Assembly: GCA_022794015.1 (NCBI GenBank)
Contig: JAAWDZ010000047.1
Span: 26,471-90,470 of the forward strand
DNA length: 64,000 bases
Source of the DNA: Eubacterium sp.
GTDB lineage: Bacteria > Bacillota > Clostridia > Lachnospirales > Lachnospiraceae
Reading direction: 5' to 3'
Shown here: positions 55,561 to 63,948 of the stretch, in pieces
Position numbering within the stretch: the stretch's first letter is position 1
Layout: every line of letters begins with the position of its first letter
Translations under genes and position numbers: made by a program
Notes under the pieces: model-generated
The model's input: only the letters and a program-made list of their open reading frames with translations
What the model was told of the DNA's origin: nothing
Databases searched by the model: none

Positions 55561-57231
55561 TTGAAACAGAAAACAACTGAACATGCAAAGCTTAAAATCA
55601 TTCCGTTAGGCGGCTTAGAGCAGATAGGGATGAATATTACTGCCTTTGAGTACGAAGACAGTATTATTGTCGTGGACTGCGGCCTGTCCTTTCCGGAGGA
55701 TGATATGCTCGGAATTGACCTGGTCATTCCGGACATCACTTATTTAAAGGACAATATTGACAAAGTAAAAGGTTTTTTTATTACTCACGGGCATGAGGAT
55801 CATATCGGCGCCATTCCCTATGTATTAAAGGAGATCAATGTGCCGATTTATGCGACCAAACTGACAATAGGTATTATTGATCACAAATTAAAAGAGCATA
55901 ATATGCTGGCAAAGGTAAAGCGCAAGGTTGTAAAATACGGTCAGCATATCAATCTGGGAAATTTCCGCGTGGAATTTATTAAGACGAACCACAGTATTCA
56001 GGACGCCGCTGCGCTTGCCATTTATTCACCGGCTGGTATTGTCGTGCATACCGGAGATTTTAAAGTGGATTATACGCCGGTATTCGGGGACGCCATTGAT
56101 CTTGCAAGGCTGGGTGAAATCGGTAAAAAGGGCGTGCTGGCTCTGATGTGTGACAGTACCAATGCGGAGCGGCCCGGATTTACGATGACGGAGAGTTCCG
56201 TAGGAAAGACGTTTGACAATATTTTTTCCGAGCACAAGAATTCCAGAATTATTATTGCTACATTTGCGTCCAATGTAGACCGTGTCCAGCAGATTATCAA
56301 TTCTGCCTGTAAATATGGCAGGAAGGTTGTCGTAGAAGGACGGAGCATGGTTAATATTATTTCCACGGCAACGGAGCTGGGATATCTGGACATTCCAGAG
56401 AATACACTAATTGACGTGGAACACCTGAAGAATTACCCGGATGAACAGACAGTGCTCATTACGACGGGAAGCCAGGGAGAGTCCATGGCTGCGCTGTCGC
56501 GTATGGCGTCCGGCATGCACAAGAAGATCGCGATTAAGCCAAAGGATACGATTATTTTCAGCTCGAACCCCATACCGGGAAATGAGAAGGCAGTATCGAA
56601 CGTGATCAATGAACTGTTCCGCAAAGGTGCGGATGTGATTTTCCAGGACGCCCATGTATCCGGACATGCATGTCAGGAGGATATTAAGCTGATTTATTCT
56701 CTGGTGCGTCCAAAATATGCAGTTCCGGTACACGGGGAGTACAGGCACTTAATGGCGCAGGGTAAAATTGCAAAGGAGCTGGGCTACAGCAAGGATAATA
56801 TTTTTATTTTATCCTCCGGAGATGTACTGGAACTGAATGAGGATGAAGCAAAAGTGACCGGGCGCGTCCATGTGGGCAATGTTATGGTGGACGGGCTTGG
56901 CGTGGGCGATGTTGGTAATATTGTGCTGCGGGACAGGCAGCATCTGGCCGAGGAAGGTATTATTATCGTTGTATTAACCTTAGAGCAGGGTTCCGGGCAG
57001 GTACTTGCAGGTCCGGATATTGTGTCGAGAGGTTTTGTTTATGTCAGAGGATCCGAGAGCCTGATGGATGAAGCAAGACAGGTGTTAGAAGGAACAATGC
57101 AGCAGATAATGGATAAAAGAGTTACTGACTGGAGCAGAATAAAGACAGAAATCAAAGATTCCCTGGGGGAATTTGTCTGGAAGGAAACAAAGAGAAGACC
57201 AATGATTATACCGATTATTATGGAGGTATAA
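55561..57231 (+). CDS. rnj: Ribonuclease J
   Basis: This 556-residue metallo-beta-lactamase/beta-CASP nuclease, with 5'-3' exo- and endonuclease activity, is central to mRNA decay and rRNA maturation in Firmicutes. It has the zinc motif HGHEDHIGAIPY (about 75-86), HTGDFKVDYTP, the beta-CASP domain with GRSMVNI and NPIPGNE, and VHGEYRH. The start codon is TTG 55561 behind AAAGAGGT. One RNase J gene is seen in the window; whether it is J1 or J2 cannot be told. Confidence 0.96.
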   Translation: MKQKTTEHAKLKIIPLGGLEQIGMNITAFEYEDSIIVVDCGLSFPEDDMLGIDLVIPDITYLKDNIDKVKGFFITHGHEDHIGAIPYVLKEINVPIYATKLTIGIIDHKLKEHNMLAKVKRKVVKYGQHINLGNFRVEFIKTNHSIQDAAALAIYSPAGIVVHTGDFKVDYTPVFGDAIDLARLGEIGKKGVLALMCDSTNAERPGFTMTESSVGKTFDNIFSEHKNSRIIIATFASNVDRVQQIINSACKYGRKVVVEGRSMVNIISTATELGYLDIPENTLIDVEHLKNYPDEQTVLITTGSQGESMAALSRMASGMHKKIAIKPKDTIIFSSNPIPGNEKAVSNVINELFRKGADVIFQDAHVSGHACQEDIKLIYSLVRPKYAVPVHGEYRHLMAQGKIAKELGYSKDNIFILSSGDVLELNEDEAKVTGRVHVGNVMVDGLGVGDVGNIVLRDRQHLAEEGIIIVVLTLEQGSGQVLAGPDIVSRGFVYVRGSESLMDEARQVLEGTMQQIMDKRVTDWSRIKTEIKDSLGEFVWKETKRRPMIIPIIMEV

Positions 57232-57242
57232 AGAACAGAACA

Positions 57243-57308
57243 GGCAACAGTTTAGGCAGCCGTTATTCCGGGGAGCGTGTAACAGGGCAGCTTGTCTGAA
57301 CCGTTACC
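57243..57308. repeat. Palindromic GTAACAG/CTGAAC repeat
   Basis: GGCAACAGTTTAGG pairs with CTGAACCGTTACC. The right half matches 20894-20918 closely. It lies between rnj and ylbF. Confidence 0.65.
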
Positions 57309-57322
57309 AGAAAAGAGGAAAC

Positions 57323-57661
57323 ATGGATCAGGTACAGGAAATTACAGAGGGGCTTACGGCTGCGATATTACAATCTTCGGAGTATATCCGGTATCAGGAA
57401 GCCAGGCAGGAAATTGCCCGGTATCCGATTTTAAAAAAAAGGGCAGATGAATTCAGAAAACGAAATTATGACCTGCAGAGCAGCAACGCCGACATTTTCA
57501 GGGAAGCGGATGAGCTTCGTCAGGAATATGCGTATATTACCCAAAACGCAATTGTATGGGAATACCTGGATTCGGAAAGCGCATTGTGCAGAGTATTGCA
57601 GCGCGTGAGCTGGAAGATTATGGAAAAATTAAATTTTGATCTGGGGTTTGGAGATAGATAG
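57323..57661 (+). CDS. YlbF family regulator
   Basis: A 112-residue all-helical protein of the YlbF/YmcA family (EGLTAAILQSSEYIRYQEARQ, then KKRADEFRKRNYDLQ). In B. subtilis, YlbF, YmcA and YaaT form an Fe-S complex that acts with RNase Y in mRNA processing and in sporulation and competence (established there). Cys residues are few, so the iron-sulfur role is uncertain. RBS GAGGAAAC. It precedes the MltG-like gene. Confidence 0.9.
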   Translation: MDQVQEITEGLTAAILQSSEYIRYQEARQEIARYPILKKRADEFRKRNYDLQSSNADIFREADELRQEYAYITQNAIVWEYLDSESALCRVLQRVSWKIMEKLNFDLGFGDR

Positions 57662-57680
57662 CAGTTATACGGAGGAGGAA

Positions 57681-58070
57681 ATGAGTGCCAGAAAAGTAGT
57701 AATGAAAATCGTAAGTATCAGTTTTTCGATTCTGATTCTGATTTTGTTGGTGTTTGTCCTTTACCGGGGCGGGCAGATGGCATATAAGTTTGGTTATCGT
57801 GTGTTTACAGAAAAAGCGGTTAACCTGCCGGATGAGGGAAAAGACAAAGTCGTTACCGTTTCTTCTGGCATGGGGGCGAAGGAACTGGGGGAGTTGTTAA
57901 AGAAAAAGGGATTAATCCGCGATGCCAATCTGTTTGTGCTGCAGTTAAAGCTGTCAGCATATGCAAAAAAAATCAAAGAGGGGACATACACCCTTTCTAC
58001 CTCCATGACAGCGCAGGAAATGATGCAGATAATGTCCGCAGAAGCGGATGATACGGAAACCGAAGAATAG
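57681..58070 (+). CDS. MltG/YceG-like membrane protein without catalytic domain
   Basis: The 129-residue protein has one membrane helix (about 8-32) and an extracytoplasmic domain (KVVTVSSGMGAKELGELLKKKG, then FVLQLKLSAYAKKIKEGTY) like the LysM-like first domain of the endolytic transglycosylase MltG. The MltG catalytic domain, with its conserved E and normally 200 further residues, is absent. It is therefore not expected to cleave peptidoglycan. ATG 57681 follows GGAGGAGG; an earlier in-frame ATG lies inside ylbF. The order ylbF-this-O-methyltransferase-U32 suggests an old conserved unit rather than a recent truncation. Confidence 0.82.
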   Translation: MSARKVVMKIVSISFSILILILLVFVLYRGGQMAYKFGYRVFTEKAVNLPDEGKDKVVTVSSGMGAKELGELLKKKGLIRDANLFVLQLKLSAYAKKIKEGTYTLSTSMTAQEMMQIMSAEADDTETEE

Positions 58071-58078
58071 GATGGTAT

Positions 58079-58741
58079 ATGATAGTTGAAGAACGTCTGG
58101 TGACATATATTAATTCTCTGGATAGAGGCAATACCGCATTTTTGGACCGCGTGGAACAGGAAGCCATCCAAAATTTTGTGCCCGTAATCCGCAAAGAAAC
58201 ACAGCAATATTTAAAACAGCTTCTGGCTTTGTTAAAGCCCCGGCGGATTCTGGAGGTTGGGACAGCAGTCGGATTTTCGGCTCTGTTTATGGCAGAATAT
58301 AATCCCACGCCTTGTACGATTACGACTATTGAGAATTATGAAAAACGAATTCCCATTGCAAGGGAGAATTTTAAAGCAGCGGGAAGGGAAGCGCAGATTA
58401 CACTTTTGGAAGGTGATGCGGCAGAGGTTCTCCCAAAGCTGAGCGGGACATTTGATTTTATATTTTTGGATGCGGCAAAAGGACAGTATATTTTTTTCCT
58501 GCCAGAGCTTTTGAGGCTTTTAAAATGCGGCGGAGTCATGGTTTCGGACAACGTGCTTAAGGAAGGAGAAATATTGGAGTCCAGGTTTGCGGTTACGAGG
58601 CGCAATCGTACGATTCACAAACGGATGCGCGAGTATTTGTATGAGGTGACAAATCATGAGGAGTTGATCAGTACCGTGCTCCCGGTGGGAGACGGACTGG
58701 CTGTCAGCTATAAAAATATACAGACGGAGGAACGTAAATGA
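58079..58741 (+). CDS. O-methyltransferase, TrmR/caffeoyl-CoA OMT-like
   Basis: The 220-residue SAM-dependent methyltransferase has motif I ILEVGTAVGFSALFMAEY (about 60-77), ITTIENYEKR, and the metal-site pattern FDFIFLDAAKGQYIFFLPEL and VMVSDNVL. Proteins in this context in Bacillus (TrmR/YrrM) methylate 5-hydroxyuridine in tRNA to mo5U. The U32 peptidase downstream, a relative of the hydroxylase TrhP, supports this (inference). Overlaps the next gene by 4 bases. Confidence 0.9.
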   Translation: MIVEERLVTYINSLDRGNTAFLDRVEQEAIQNFVPVIRKETQQYLKQLLALLKPRRILEVGTAVGFSALFMAEYNPTPCTITTIENYEKRIPIARENFKAAGREAQITLLEGDAAEVLPKLSGTFDFIFLDAAKGQYIFFLPELLRLLKCGGVMVSDNVLKEGEILESRFAVTRRNRTIHKRMREYLYEVTNHEELISTVLPVGDGLAVSYKNIQTEERK

Positions 58742-59970
58742 AACGTCCGGAGTTATTGGTACCTGCAAGCAGTTTGGAAGTGTTGAAAATAGCGGTTGTA
58801 TTTGGAGCAGATGCGGTATATATTGGCGGGGAGGTATTTAGCCTGCGTGCAAAAGCGAAGAATTTTTCCATGGAAGAGATGGCTGAGGGGATTGTATTTG
58901 CCCATGCGCACGGAGCGAAGGTATATGTGACTGCGAATATCTTAGCGCACAATACGGATTTAGAAGAAGTTCGGGCATATTTTACCGAATTAAGGGAGAT
59001 TGCACCCGACGCGCTCATTATTTCCGATCCGGCCGTTTTTTCCATTGCAGAGGAGATTTGTCCGGAAATTGAGCGCCATATCAGTACACAGGCGAACAAT
59101 ACGAATTATGGGACGTATCTGTTCTGGCATAAGCTGGGAGCGAAACGTGTAGTTTCGGCCAGAGAGCTTTCGCTGCATGAGATTCGGGAAATTCGGGAGC
59201 ATATTCCGGATGAAATGGAGATTGAGACTTTTATACATGGTGCGATGTGTATTTCCTATTCGGGAAGGTGCCTGCTCAGTAATTATCTGACAGCAAGAGA
59301 CGCCAATCAGGGGGCGTGCACGCATCCCTGCAGATGGAAATATGCCCTGATGGAAGAACAGCGTCCGGGAGAATATATGCCGGTTTATGAAAATGATCGC
59401 GGTACTTATATATTTAATTCTAAGGATTTGTGTATGATTTCGCATATTCCTGAACTTTTTGCAGCAGGGATTGACAGCTTTAAAATAGAGGGCAGGATGA
59501 AGACAGCGCTTTATGTGGCCACGGTAGCCAGGACTTATCGGAAAGCCATAGACGATTTTATGGAATCCCACCAAAAATATCAGGAAAATTTGCCGTGGTA
59601 TTCAGATCAGATATCGAATTGTACTTACCGTCAGTTCACAACCGGCTTTTTTTTCGGAAAACCGTCCGAAGAAGCGCAGATTTATGACAACAACACCTAT
59701 GTAAAAGAATATACATATCTTGGCATAGTCGAGTCATGCGGTGAAGATGGACTTTGTCGGATTACACAGCGCAACAAATTTTTGGTCGGGGAGCGCATTG
59801 AAGCGATGAAGCCGAATGGAGAAAATCTGGAGCTCACAGTGCGCGGCATTTTAGATGAGGAGGGCAATGCAATGGAATCAGCCCCGCATCCGCAGCAGAA
59901 ATTGTACATTGATTTAGGTACACCGTTAGAGCGTTACGATATTTTACGCAGAAAAGAGGAGGCGTGTTAA
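58738..59970 (+). CDS. U32 family peptidase, TrhP/YrrN-YrrO-like
   Basis: The protein has 410 residues with the U32 core: RPELLVPASSLEVLKIAVVFGADAVYIGG at the N-terminus, HGAMCISYSGRCLLSNYL with conserved Cys, and DANQGACTHPCRW with the Cys pair, then a C-terminal beta domain. Members of this family act in prephenate-dependent tRNA uridine hydroxylation (TrhP) or 23S rRNA C2501 hydroxylation (RlhA), not proteolysis. The OMT partner upstream favours tRNA wobble modification (inference). Confidence 0.92.
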   Translation: MKRPELLVPASSLEVLKIAVVFGADAVYIGGEVFSLRAKAKNFSMEEMAEGIVFAHAHGAKVYVTANILAHNTDLEEVRAYFTELREIAPDALIISDPAVFSIAEEICPEIERHISTQANNTNYGTYLFWHKLGAKRVVSARELSLHEIREIREHIPDEMEIETFIHGAMCISYSGRCLLSNYLTARDANQGACTHPCRWKYALMEEQRPGEYMPVYENDRGTYIFNSKDLCMISHIPELFAAGIDSFKIEGRMKTALYVATVARTYRKAIDDFMESHQKYQENLPWYSDQISNCTYRQFTTGFFFGKPSEEAQIYDNNTYVKEYTYLGIVESCGEDGLCRITQRNKFLVGERIEAMKPNGENLELTVRGILDEEGNAMESAPHPQQKLYIDLGTPLERYDILRRKEEAC

Positions 59971-59972
59971 CT

Positions 59973-61025
59973 TTGAAACAGGAAAAATATGTTGCATATG
60001 TGGGCACTTATACCCACGAACACAGTGTAGGTATCCATATTTATGATTTGGATGTGGAAAACGGGACAATGGAAGAGCGCAAGATGGTAAAGATTACCAA
60101 TCCGTCTGATCTGATGGTTTCTCATGACAAGAAATTTTTGTATTCTATTACGGACGATGGAGTAAAAGCTTTTCGGATTCTGCCAGACGGGGATCTTGAG
60201 GAAATCAATGAACAGTGGATCGGCGGTATGCGCGGCTGCTATCTGGATGTAGACAATGAAAACCGTTTTCTTTTTGTAGGCGGATATCACGATGGCAGGG
60301 TATCTATGATGCATCTGAACGAAGACGGTTCCGTCGGGGACATTGCAGACGGTATTTTCCATAAGGGAGTCGGGAGAAGCGCAGCGGATCGAAGCTCAAG
60401 GCCGCATGTCAACTGTGTTAAAGTGACGCCGGATCAGAAGTATCTGTGTGCCGTAGACGGCGGGCTTGACCATGTCAAGGTTTATAAGATCAAATATGGA
60501 ACCGGTAAGCTGAAGCTGACGGATTTTATCCGCGGCGATTTGGACTGTGCGCCAAAGATGATACGTTTCAGTAAGGATGGCAAAAACGCATATGTGTTAA
60601 ATGAGCTGGAAAACAGTATTGATGTGTACAGCTATACGGAAACAGAAGAAAAAGGGCCGGATTTTGAACGTATTCAGAAGGTGTCGACGGAAATTGAGAA
60701 GAGCAATGGCTGCAGTGCACAGGTAATTGAGTTTTCCAGAGACGGGAATTATCTGTTCTGTTCCAATGCCGGAACGGATGATGTTGTGATATTTAAACGG
60801 GATGCGCAGACTGGTAAGCTGGAGTTTTTCTGTGTGACGCCTGTGAGCGGCGATTTCCCGAAAGCGCTGGCTGTATTTCCGGGAAATCAGTATTTTGCCA
60901 GCCTGAATCATGAATCCAACCAGATTTGTGTGTTTGGCATCAATTATGAGAAGAAGTACGCACTGATGAAAGGAAAGCCAAAACATATAGACCGACCGAC
61001 CTGTATTTATATTCATTCATTATAA
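59973..61025 (+). CDS. Lactonase family protein (6-phosphogluconolactonase type)
   Basis: A 350-residue seven-bladed beta-propeller of the Pgl/YkgB lactonase family: YVAYVGTYTHEHSVGIHIYDLD, MVSHDKKFLYSITDDG, RPHVNCVKVTPDQKYLCAVD, and SGDFPKALAVFPGNQYF at the end. It may hydrolyse 6-phosphogluconolactone, but propellers of this type also have other roles. TTG 59973 is preferred, 10 bases after AGAGGAGG; GTG 59964 would overlap the U32 end and sit on top of the RBS. Last gene of the unit. Confidence 0.85.
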   Translation: MKQEKYVAYVGTYTHEHSVGIHIYDLDVENGTMEERKMVKITNPSDLMVSHDKKFLYSITDDGVKAFRILPDGDLEEINEQWIGGMRGCYLDVDNENRFLFVGGYHDGRVSMMHLNEDGSVGDIADGIFHKGVGRSAADRSSRPHVNCVKVTPDQKYLCAVDGGLDHVKVYKIKYGTGKLKLTDFIRGDLDCAPKMIRFSKDGKNAYVLNELENSIDVYSYTETEEKGPDFERIQKVSTEIEKSNGCSAQVIEFSRDGNYLFCSNAGTDDVVIFKRDAQTGKLEFFCVTPVSGDFPKALAVFPGNQYFASLNHESNQICVFGINYEKKYALMKGKPKHIDRPTCIYIHSL

Positions 61026-61026
61026 A

Positions 61027-61118
61027 ATGGCTAAATGGGCATGGTGGGATGCCCGGAGGGTATACATTACAGACAGGCCGAATGGCCATAATGGGATGCC
61101 TGGAGGGTATACATTATA
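61027..61118 (+). repeat. Two copies of a GGGATGCCCGGAGGGT repeat unit
   Basis: Two units about 48-50 bases apart share GGGATGCC(C/T)GGAGGGTATACATTA and AGACAG; the second starts GGCCGAATGGCC. The core matches the 45-bp units at 27246-27354. Confidence 0.75.
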
Positions 61119-61144
61119 GACAGCTGGAACAAATCAGAGAAAAC

Positions 61145-61219
61145 ACTTACGAAGAGGGGGCTGTCGGGAACTACCTATTTCCCGACAGCCCCGTTTATAC
61201 TACAGGGCTATTTCGTAAG
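61145..61219 (+). terminator. Nested terminator hairpin
   Basis: Inner GGGGCTGTCGGGAA/TTCCCGACAGCCCC (61158-61192) is followed by GTTT; outer ACTTACGAA pairs with TTCGTAAGT. It ends the lactonase transcript. Confidence 0.8.
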
Positions 61220-61235
61220 TTGTTTACTGTTTGTG

Positions 61236-61545
61236 TTATAACTGCAATACATTGATAATCAAAATCCACGCTAATCCATAATAAGTTATAACAGCAACAA
61301 GGTAGTTGATTGTAGTAATCAGGGGACCCGGCGCAACAGCGGGATCTACCTTCCATTTTTAAACATAAGGGGAATCAGTGTTTCCGAAAGGCTCGAAAGC
61401 AACATTGCGAATAACAGGGCAATACCCGTACATGCTGATATTTTCATCCATTAAAACACGGATGGTAACAGCGGGCGACTGTGTTCCTGCATTTCCTCCT
61501 TTACCTGTCAGGTCTGCGGGCAGCAAACCCAAACTGATAAGGCGG
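61236..61545 (-). pseudogene. mgtE: Remnant of mgtE (magnesium transporter), 3' end
   Basis: Read on the minus strand, pieces in different frames match the C-terminal membrane domain of MgtE: GKGGNAGTQSPAVTIRVLMD, then ALLFAMLLSSLSETLIPLMF, then KVDPAVAPGPLITTINYLVA and YYGLAWILI up to a stop at 61236. At least two frameshifts separate them and the whole cytoplasmic N-terminal part is missing. A decayed gene fragment; no intact copy is in the window. Confidence 0.75.
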
Positions 61546-61585
61546 CAAGGTATCGTTGACGGCTATTAACAATATACTGTGTATT

Positions 61586-62353
61586 TTAGATATATAGCTC
61601 ATTTCCTTTTCTTATTGAACATGCTTTTTTTATTGCTAACGCCGCAACAGAAACTAAAGTTCCATTCACTTTACGGGCTGATTGTGGGCATTTTACTACA
61701 CAACGCATACATGAAATACACTTTTTGCCGTCCGCCGTTTTAAAATCTTCTGTGTTAATTGCTTTTGCAGGACACTGTTTGGCGCAAAGACCGCAGCTTG
61801 TACAGTTATTGTTTGCTTTTGGCACTAAACCGGCTTTGCCTGCTTTTTTATACGGGCGATTTCCCGGAATTTGCGGTGCGGCAAATTCAGTGGAATTACT
61901 GGTTATTTTGTCTAAAATCTTATTGGCAAAACTGATTAACTCACTTTTGTCTTTCCTATCGGGTCTGCCTGCCGCATACTGGTGCATGATAGAATGTTCT
62001 GCAATGGCAGCAATGGCGGCAATGACCTGAAATCCGCTTTTTTCTGCAATATCGTTCAATTCAATCAAAGTATCTTCATATGCCCTGTTGCCATATACGC
62101 AAACTATGACGCACGGAGTTTGATTACCGTGGATATTTGAAATTCTTTGAGCGGCAAGACTTGGAACGCGTCCTCCATAAGAGGGAATGGCAATAATCGC
62201 AATATCCTCTTTTCCCAGGCTCAGTGAGGAATAATCAGTTTCCGCATTGGATAAATCCACTTTATTGACAGGTGTTCCCCATGCTTTGGTTATGATTTCT
62301 GCAACTTTATCAGTTCCTCCGGTTGGGCTAAAAGTAATTTGTAAAACGTTCAT
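61586..62353 (-). CDS. EFR1 family ferrodoxin (flavodoxin plus 2x4Fe-4S)
   Basis: The 255-residue protein has an N-terminal flavodoxin-like domain (LQITFSPTGGTDKVAEII FMN-loop region, then IAIPSYGGRVPSLAAQRI) joined to two 4Fe-4S clusters, CTSCGLCAKQCPAKAI and CISCMRCVVKCPQSARKV (about 180-225). It is a soluble electron carrier with unknown partners. The start follows AGGAGG. It is divergent from an Rrf2 regulator, with a strong promoter and a palindrome between them, so its expression is likely repressed by Rrf2 (inference). Confidence 0.93.
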   Translation of the reverse strand: MNVLQITFSPTGGTDKVAEIITKAWGTPVNKVDLSNAETDYSSLSLGKEDIAIIAIPSYGGRVPSLAAQRISNIHGNQTPCVIVCVYGNRAYEDTLIELNDIAEKSGFQVIAAIAAIAEHSIMHQYAAGRPDRKDKSELISFANKILDKITSNSTEFAAPQIPGNRPYKKAGKAGLVPKANNNCTSCGLCAKQCPAKAINTEDFKTADGKKCISCMRCVVKCPQSARKVNGTLVSVAALAIKKACSIRKGNELYI

Positions 62354-62378
62354 AGTCGACCTCCTGTAATTTTATAAG

Positions 62379-62408
62379 TTACACCATTATAGCAAACGCA
62401 TGGTGTAA
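62379..62408. promoter_or_regulatory. Palindromic operator, probable Rrf2 site
   Basis: TTACACCAT and ATGGTGTAA form a perfect 9-bp inverted repeat with a 12-base spacer. It covers the -10 box and spacer of the minus-strand promoter. Confidence 0.65.
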
Positions 62409-62414
62409 TGTCAA
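62386..62414 (-). promoter_or_regulatory. Consensus promoter for the EFR1 gene
   Basis: On the minus strand TTGACA and TATAAT are separated by exactly 17 bases, and the -10 box lies about 33 bases ahead of the EFR1 start. Confidence 0.85.
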
Positions 62415-62469
62415 GATTTACAGCAATACATATAATATGATACAATCTGACATGGAAAGGAGAAATGCT

Positions 62470-62907
62470 ATGCACATCAGTACAAAATGTTCAATTGCAA
62501 TTCATTGTTTAATATTTATTTACGAATATGGAGAAAAACAGAAAGTAACCAGTAATCTTTTATCATTATCTACTGGAAGCAACCCTGTTACTATCCGAGC
62601 TATTATAAGCTCATTGAAAAAAGACGGAATAATATCTGTTAAATTTGGAACGGGCGGCGCAACGCTGATTTGTCCGTTAAATGAAATAACACTATATCGT
62701 GTATGCAGGGCGATAGAGCCGGATTTTATTTCTAAACTGTTTGGTATTCATGCGCTGCCTTCACAATTATGTCCTGTAGGGAAAAATATTCATAATGTTC
62801 TGGATTGTTCTTATCAGAAAATCGGTGACGATTTGTGCGGCAGTCTGGAAAGTATCACATTAAAAGATATCATTTCGGATTATCGGAAATGTTCATCGAA
62901 AGACTGA
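62470..62907 (+). CDS. Rrf2 family transcriptional regulator
   Basis: The 145-residue regulator begins HISTKCSIAIHCLIFIYEYG; the helix-turn-helix is near 25-55 (VTSNLLSLSTGSNPVTIRAI, then LKKDGIISVKFGTGGA). Several Cys (positions 7 and 13, and more near LCPVGKN and VLDCSYQ) could bind a cluster or sense redox, but the spacing is not the IscR pattern. ATG 62470 follows AAAGGAG; ATG 62455 lies ahead of it. It probably controls itself and the divergent EFR1 gene. Confidence 0.9.
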   Translation: MHISTKCSIAIHCLIFIYEYGEKQKVTSNLLSLSTGSNPVTIRAIISSLKKDGIISVKFGTGGATLICPLNEITLYRVCRAIEPDFISKLFGIHALPSQLCPVGKNIHNVLDCSYQKIGDDLCGSLESITLKDIISDYRKCSSKD

Positions 62908-62985
62908 AACATATCTATGAAAGATATAGAGAGCCTGTACGCCAGGAATTGGATAAGACTTTAAAAAACGGCAATAAACCGGAGA

Positions 62986-63030
62986 AAAAGTGCATGATAT
63001 GCAGCTTTGGTCATACCATGCACTTTTGTT
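62986..63030. terminator. Bidirectional terminator
   Basis: AAAAGTGCATG pairs with CATGCACTTTT. It lies between the Rrf2 gene and the convergent catalase fragment. Confidence 0.85.
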
Positions 63031-63032
63031 AT

Positions 63033-63485
63033 TTATTTACAGCCGCAGCTTTTTTCGATGCCGCAGTTTCTGTCAATGGCAGGGTTGCAGGCATAGAAGT
63101 TTTTCGAATCCAGACGTTCCTGGATCAGGCGGAGCGCTTCACCGAAGCGCTGAAAATGCACAATTTCCCTTGCACGCAAAAAGCGGATGGGGTCAATGAC
63201 GTCCGGATCCTTTACAACGCGCAGGATATTATCGTAGGTGCTTCTGGCCTTCTGTTCTGCAGCCATGTCTTCCATAATATCTGTGATGGGATCTCCCTTG
63301 ACCTGGAATTCGCAGGCATTTTGCGGAACACCGCCGGCTGCCTGTGGCCAGATGCCAAGCGTGTGGTCGATGTAATATTCGCCAAAGCCGGATTCCCTGA
63401 TTTCTTCCGGCGTCAGGTTGCGCGTGAGCTGGTGTACAATGGTGGCGATCATTTCATAGTGTGCCATTTCTTCTGTACCCAGAGA
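63033..63485 (-). pseudogene. Manganese catalase/CotJC-like protein, N-terminally truncated
   Basis: The minus-strand frame from about 63485 to 63033 matches the C-terminal three quarters of CotJC-type manganese catalases: GTEEMAHYEMIATIVHQLT, then KGDPITDIMEDMAAEQKAR and RFLRAREIVHFQRFGEALR, ending in CGCK. The conserved N-terminal part (the GADGELAAA-type helix with metal ligands) is replaced by unrelated codons back to an ATG at 63551. Half of the di-manganese site is therefore missing, so it is most likely inactive. CotJC is a spore-coat-associated protein in Bacillus. Confidence 0.75.
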
Positions 63486-63701
63486 AGCAGCGGTAATGTT
63501 CCACTTACTGTATTTTGGGACGGGCATGAAACGGTGGGATTTCCGATACATAGCTTTTCAACGTTTGAAAGGATAAAGAAGTATGATGAAAATGAGGATG
63601 CAGGGAATGTCGGGAAGGCTTATTCTATCGTGGTTAGAGATACGGAAAGAACGATAACTATATACGGCATTGCTTCAACGAGATTTGATATAGCAGGTTA
63701 A
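63486..63701 (+). pseudogene. Possible 3' fragment of a plus-strand gene
   Basis: A frame ending YSIVVRDTERTITIYGIAST and a few further residues at 63701 looks coding and is followed 6 bases later by a terminator. Upstream of about 63490 the same frame runs antisense through the catalase fragment and is not coding. Both genes seem cut at a common junction near 63485. No family is recognised. Confidence 0.4.
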
Positions 63702-63707
63702 ATTGTG

Positions 63708-63750
63708 TCAGACCTATTTGTTTTATTGTGGACAAGTAGGTCTGATTTTA
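63708..63750 (+). terminator. Intrinsic terminator
   Basis: TCAGACCTA pairs with TAGGTCTGA, followed by TTTTATG. Confidence 0.75.
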
Positions 63751-63800
63751 TGTTGTAAACCACACAAGTATAAGATTTGAAGTTGTTCGATTTGATTCTC

Positions 63801-63829
63801 TTGATTTTTTTGCGTAGCATAGATATAAT
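63801..63829 (+). promoter_or_regulatory. Sigma-A type promoter
   Basis: TTGATT and TATAAT are separated by 17 bases. The transcript leader of about 110 bases carries two small hairpins, TTGGAAG/CTTCCAA (63888-63905) and GACGCA/TGCGTC (63918-63934), both closing a TAAA-containing loop. Confidence 0.75.
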
Positions 63830-63948
63830 GTAGTAAAGTACACAAGCGATAAAAAATTTATGTGTATTTTAGTGCAGAGGTGAAAGTTTGGAAGTAAACT
63901 TCCAAATCTGCCTGAATGACGCAGTAAATGCGTCAGAAGGAGGAAATA

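Noticed and set aside
62835..63701. 288-codon plus-strand frame
   Set aside because: Most of it is antisense to a recognisable manganese catalase fragment and crosses a terminator; only the last part may be a real gene end.
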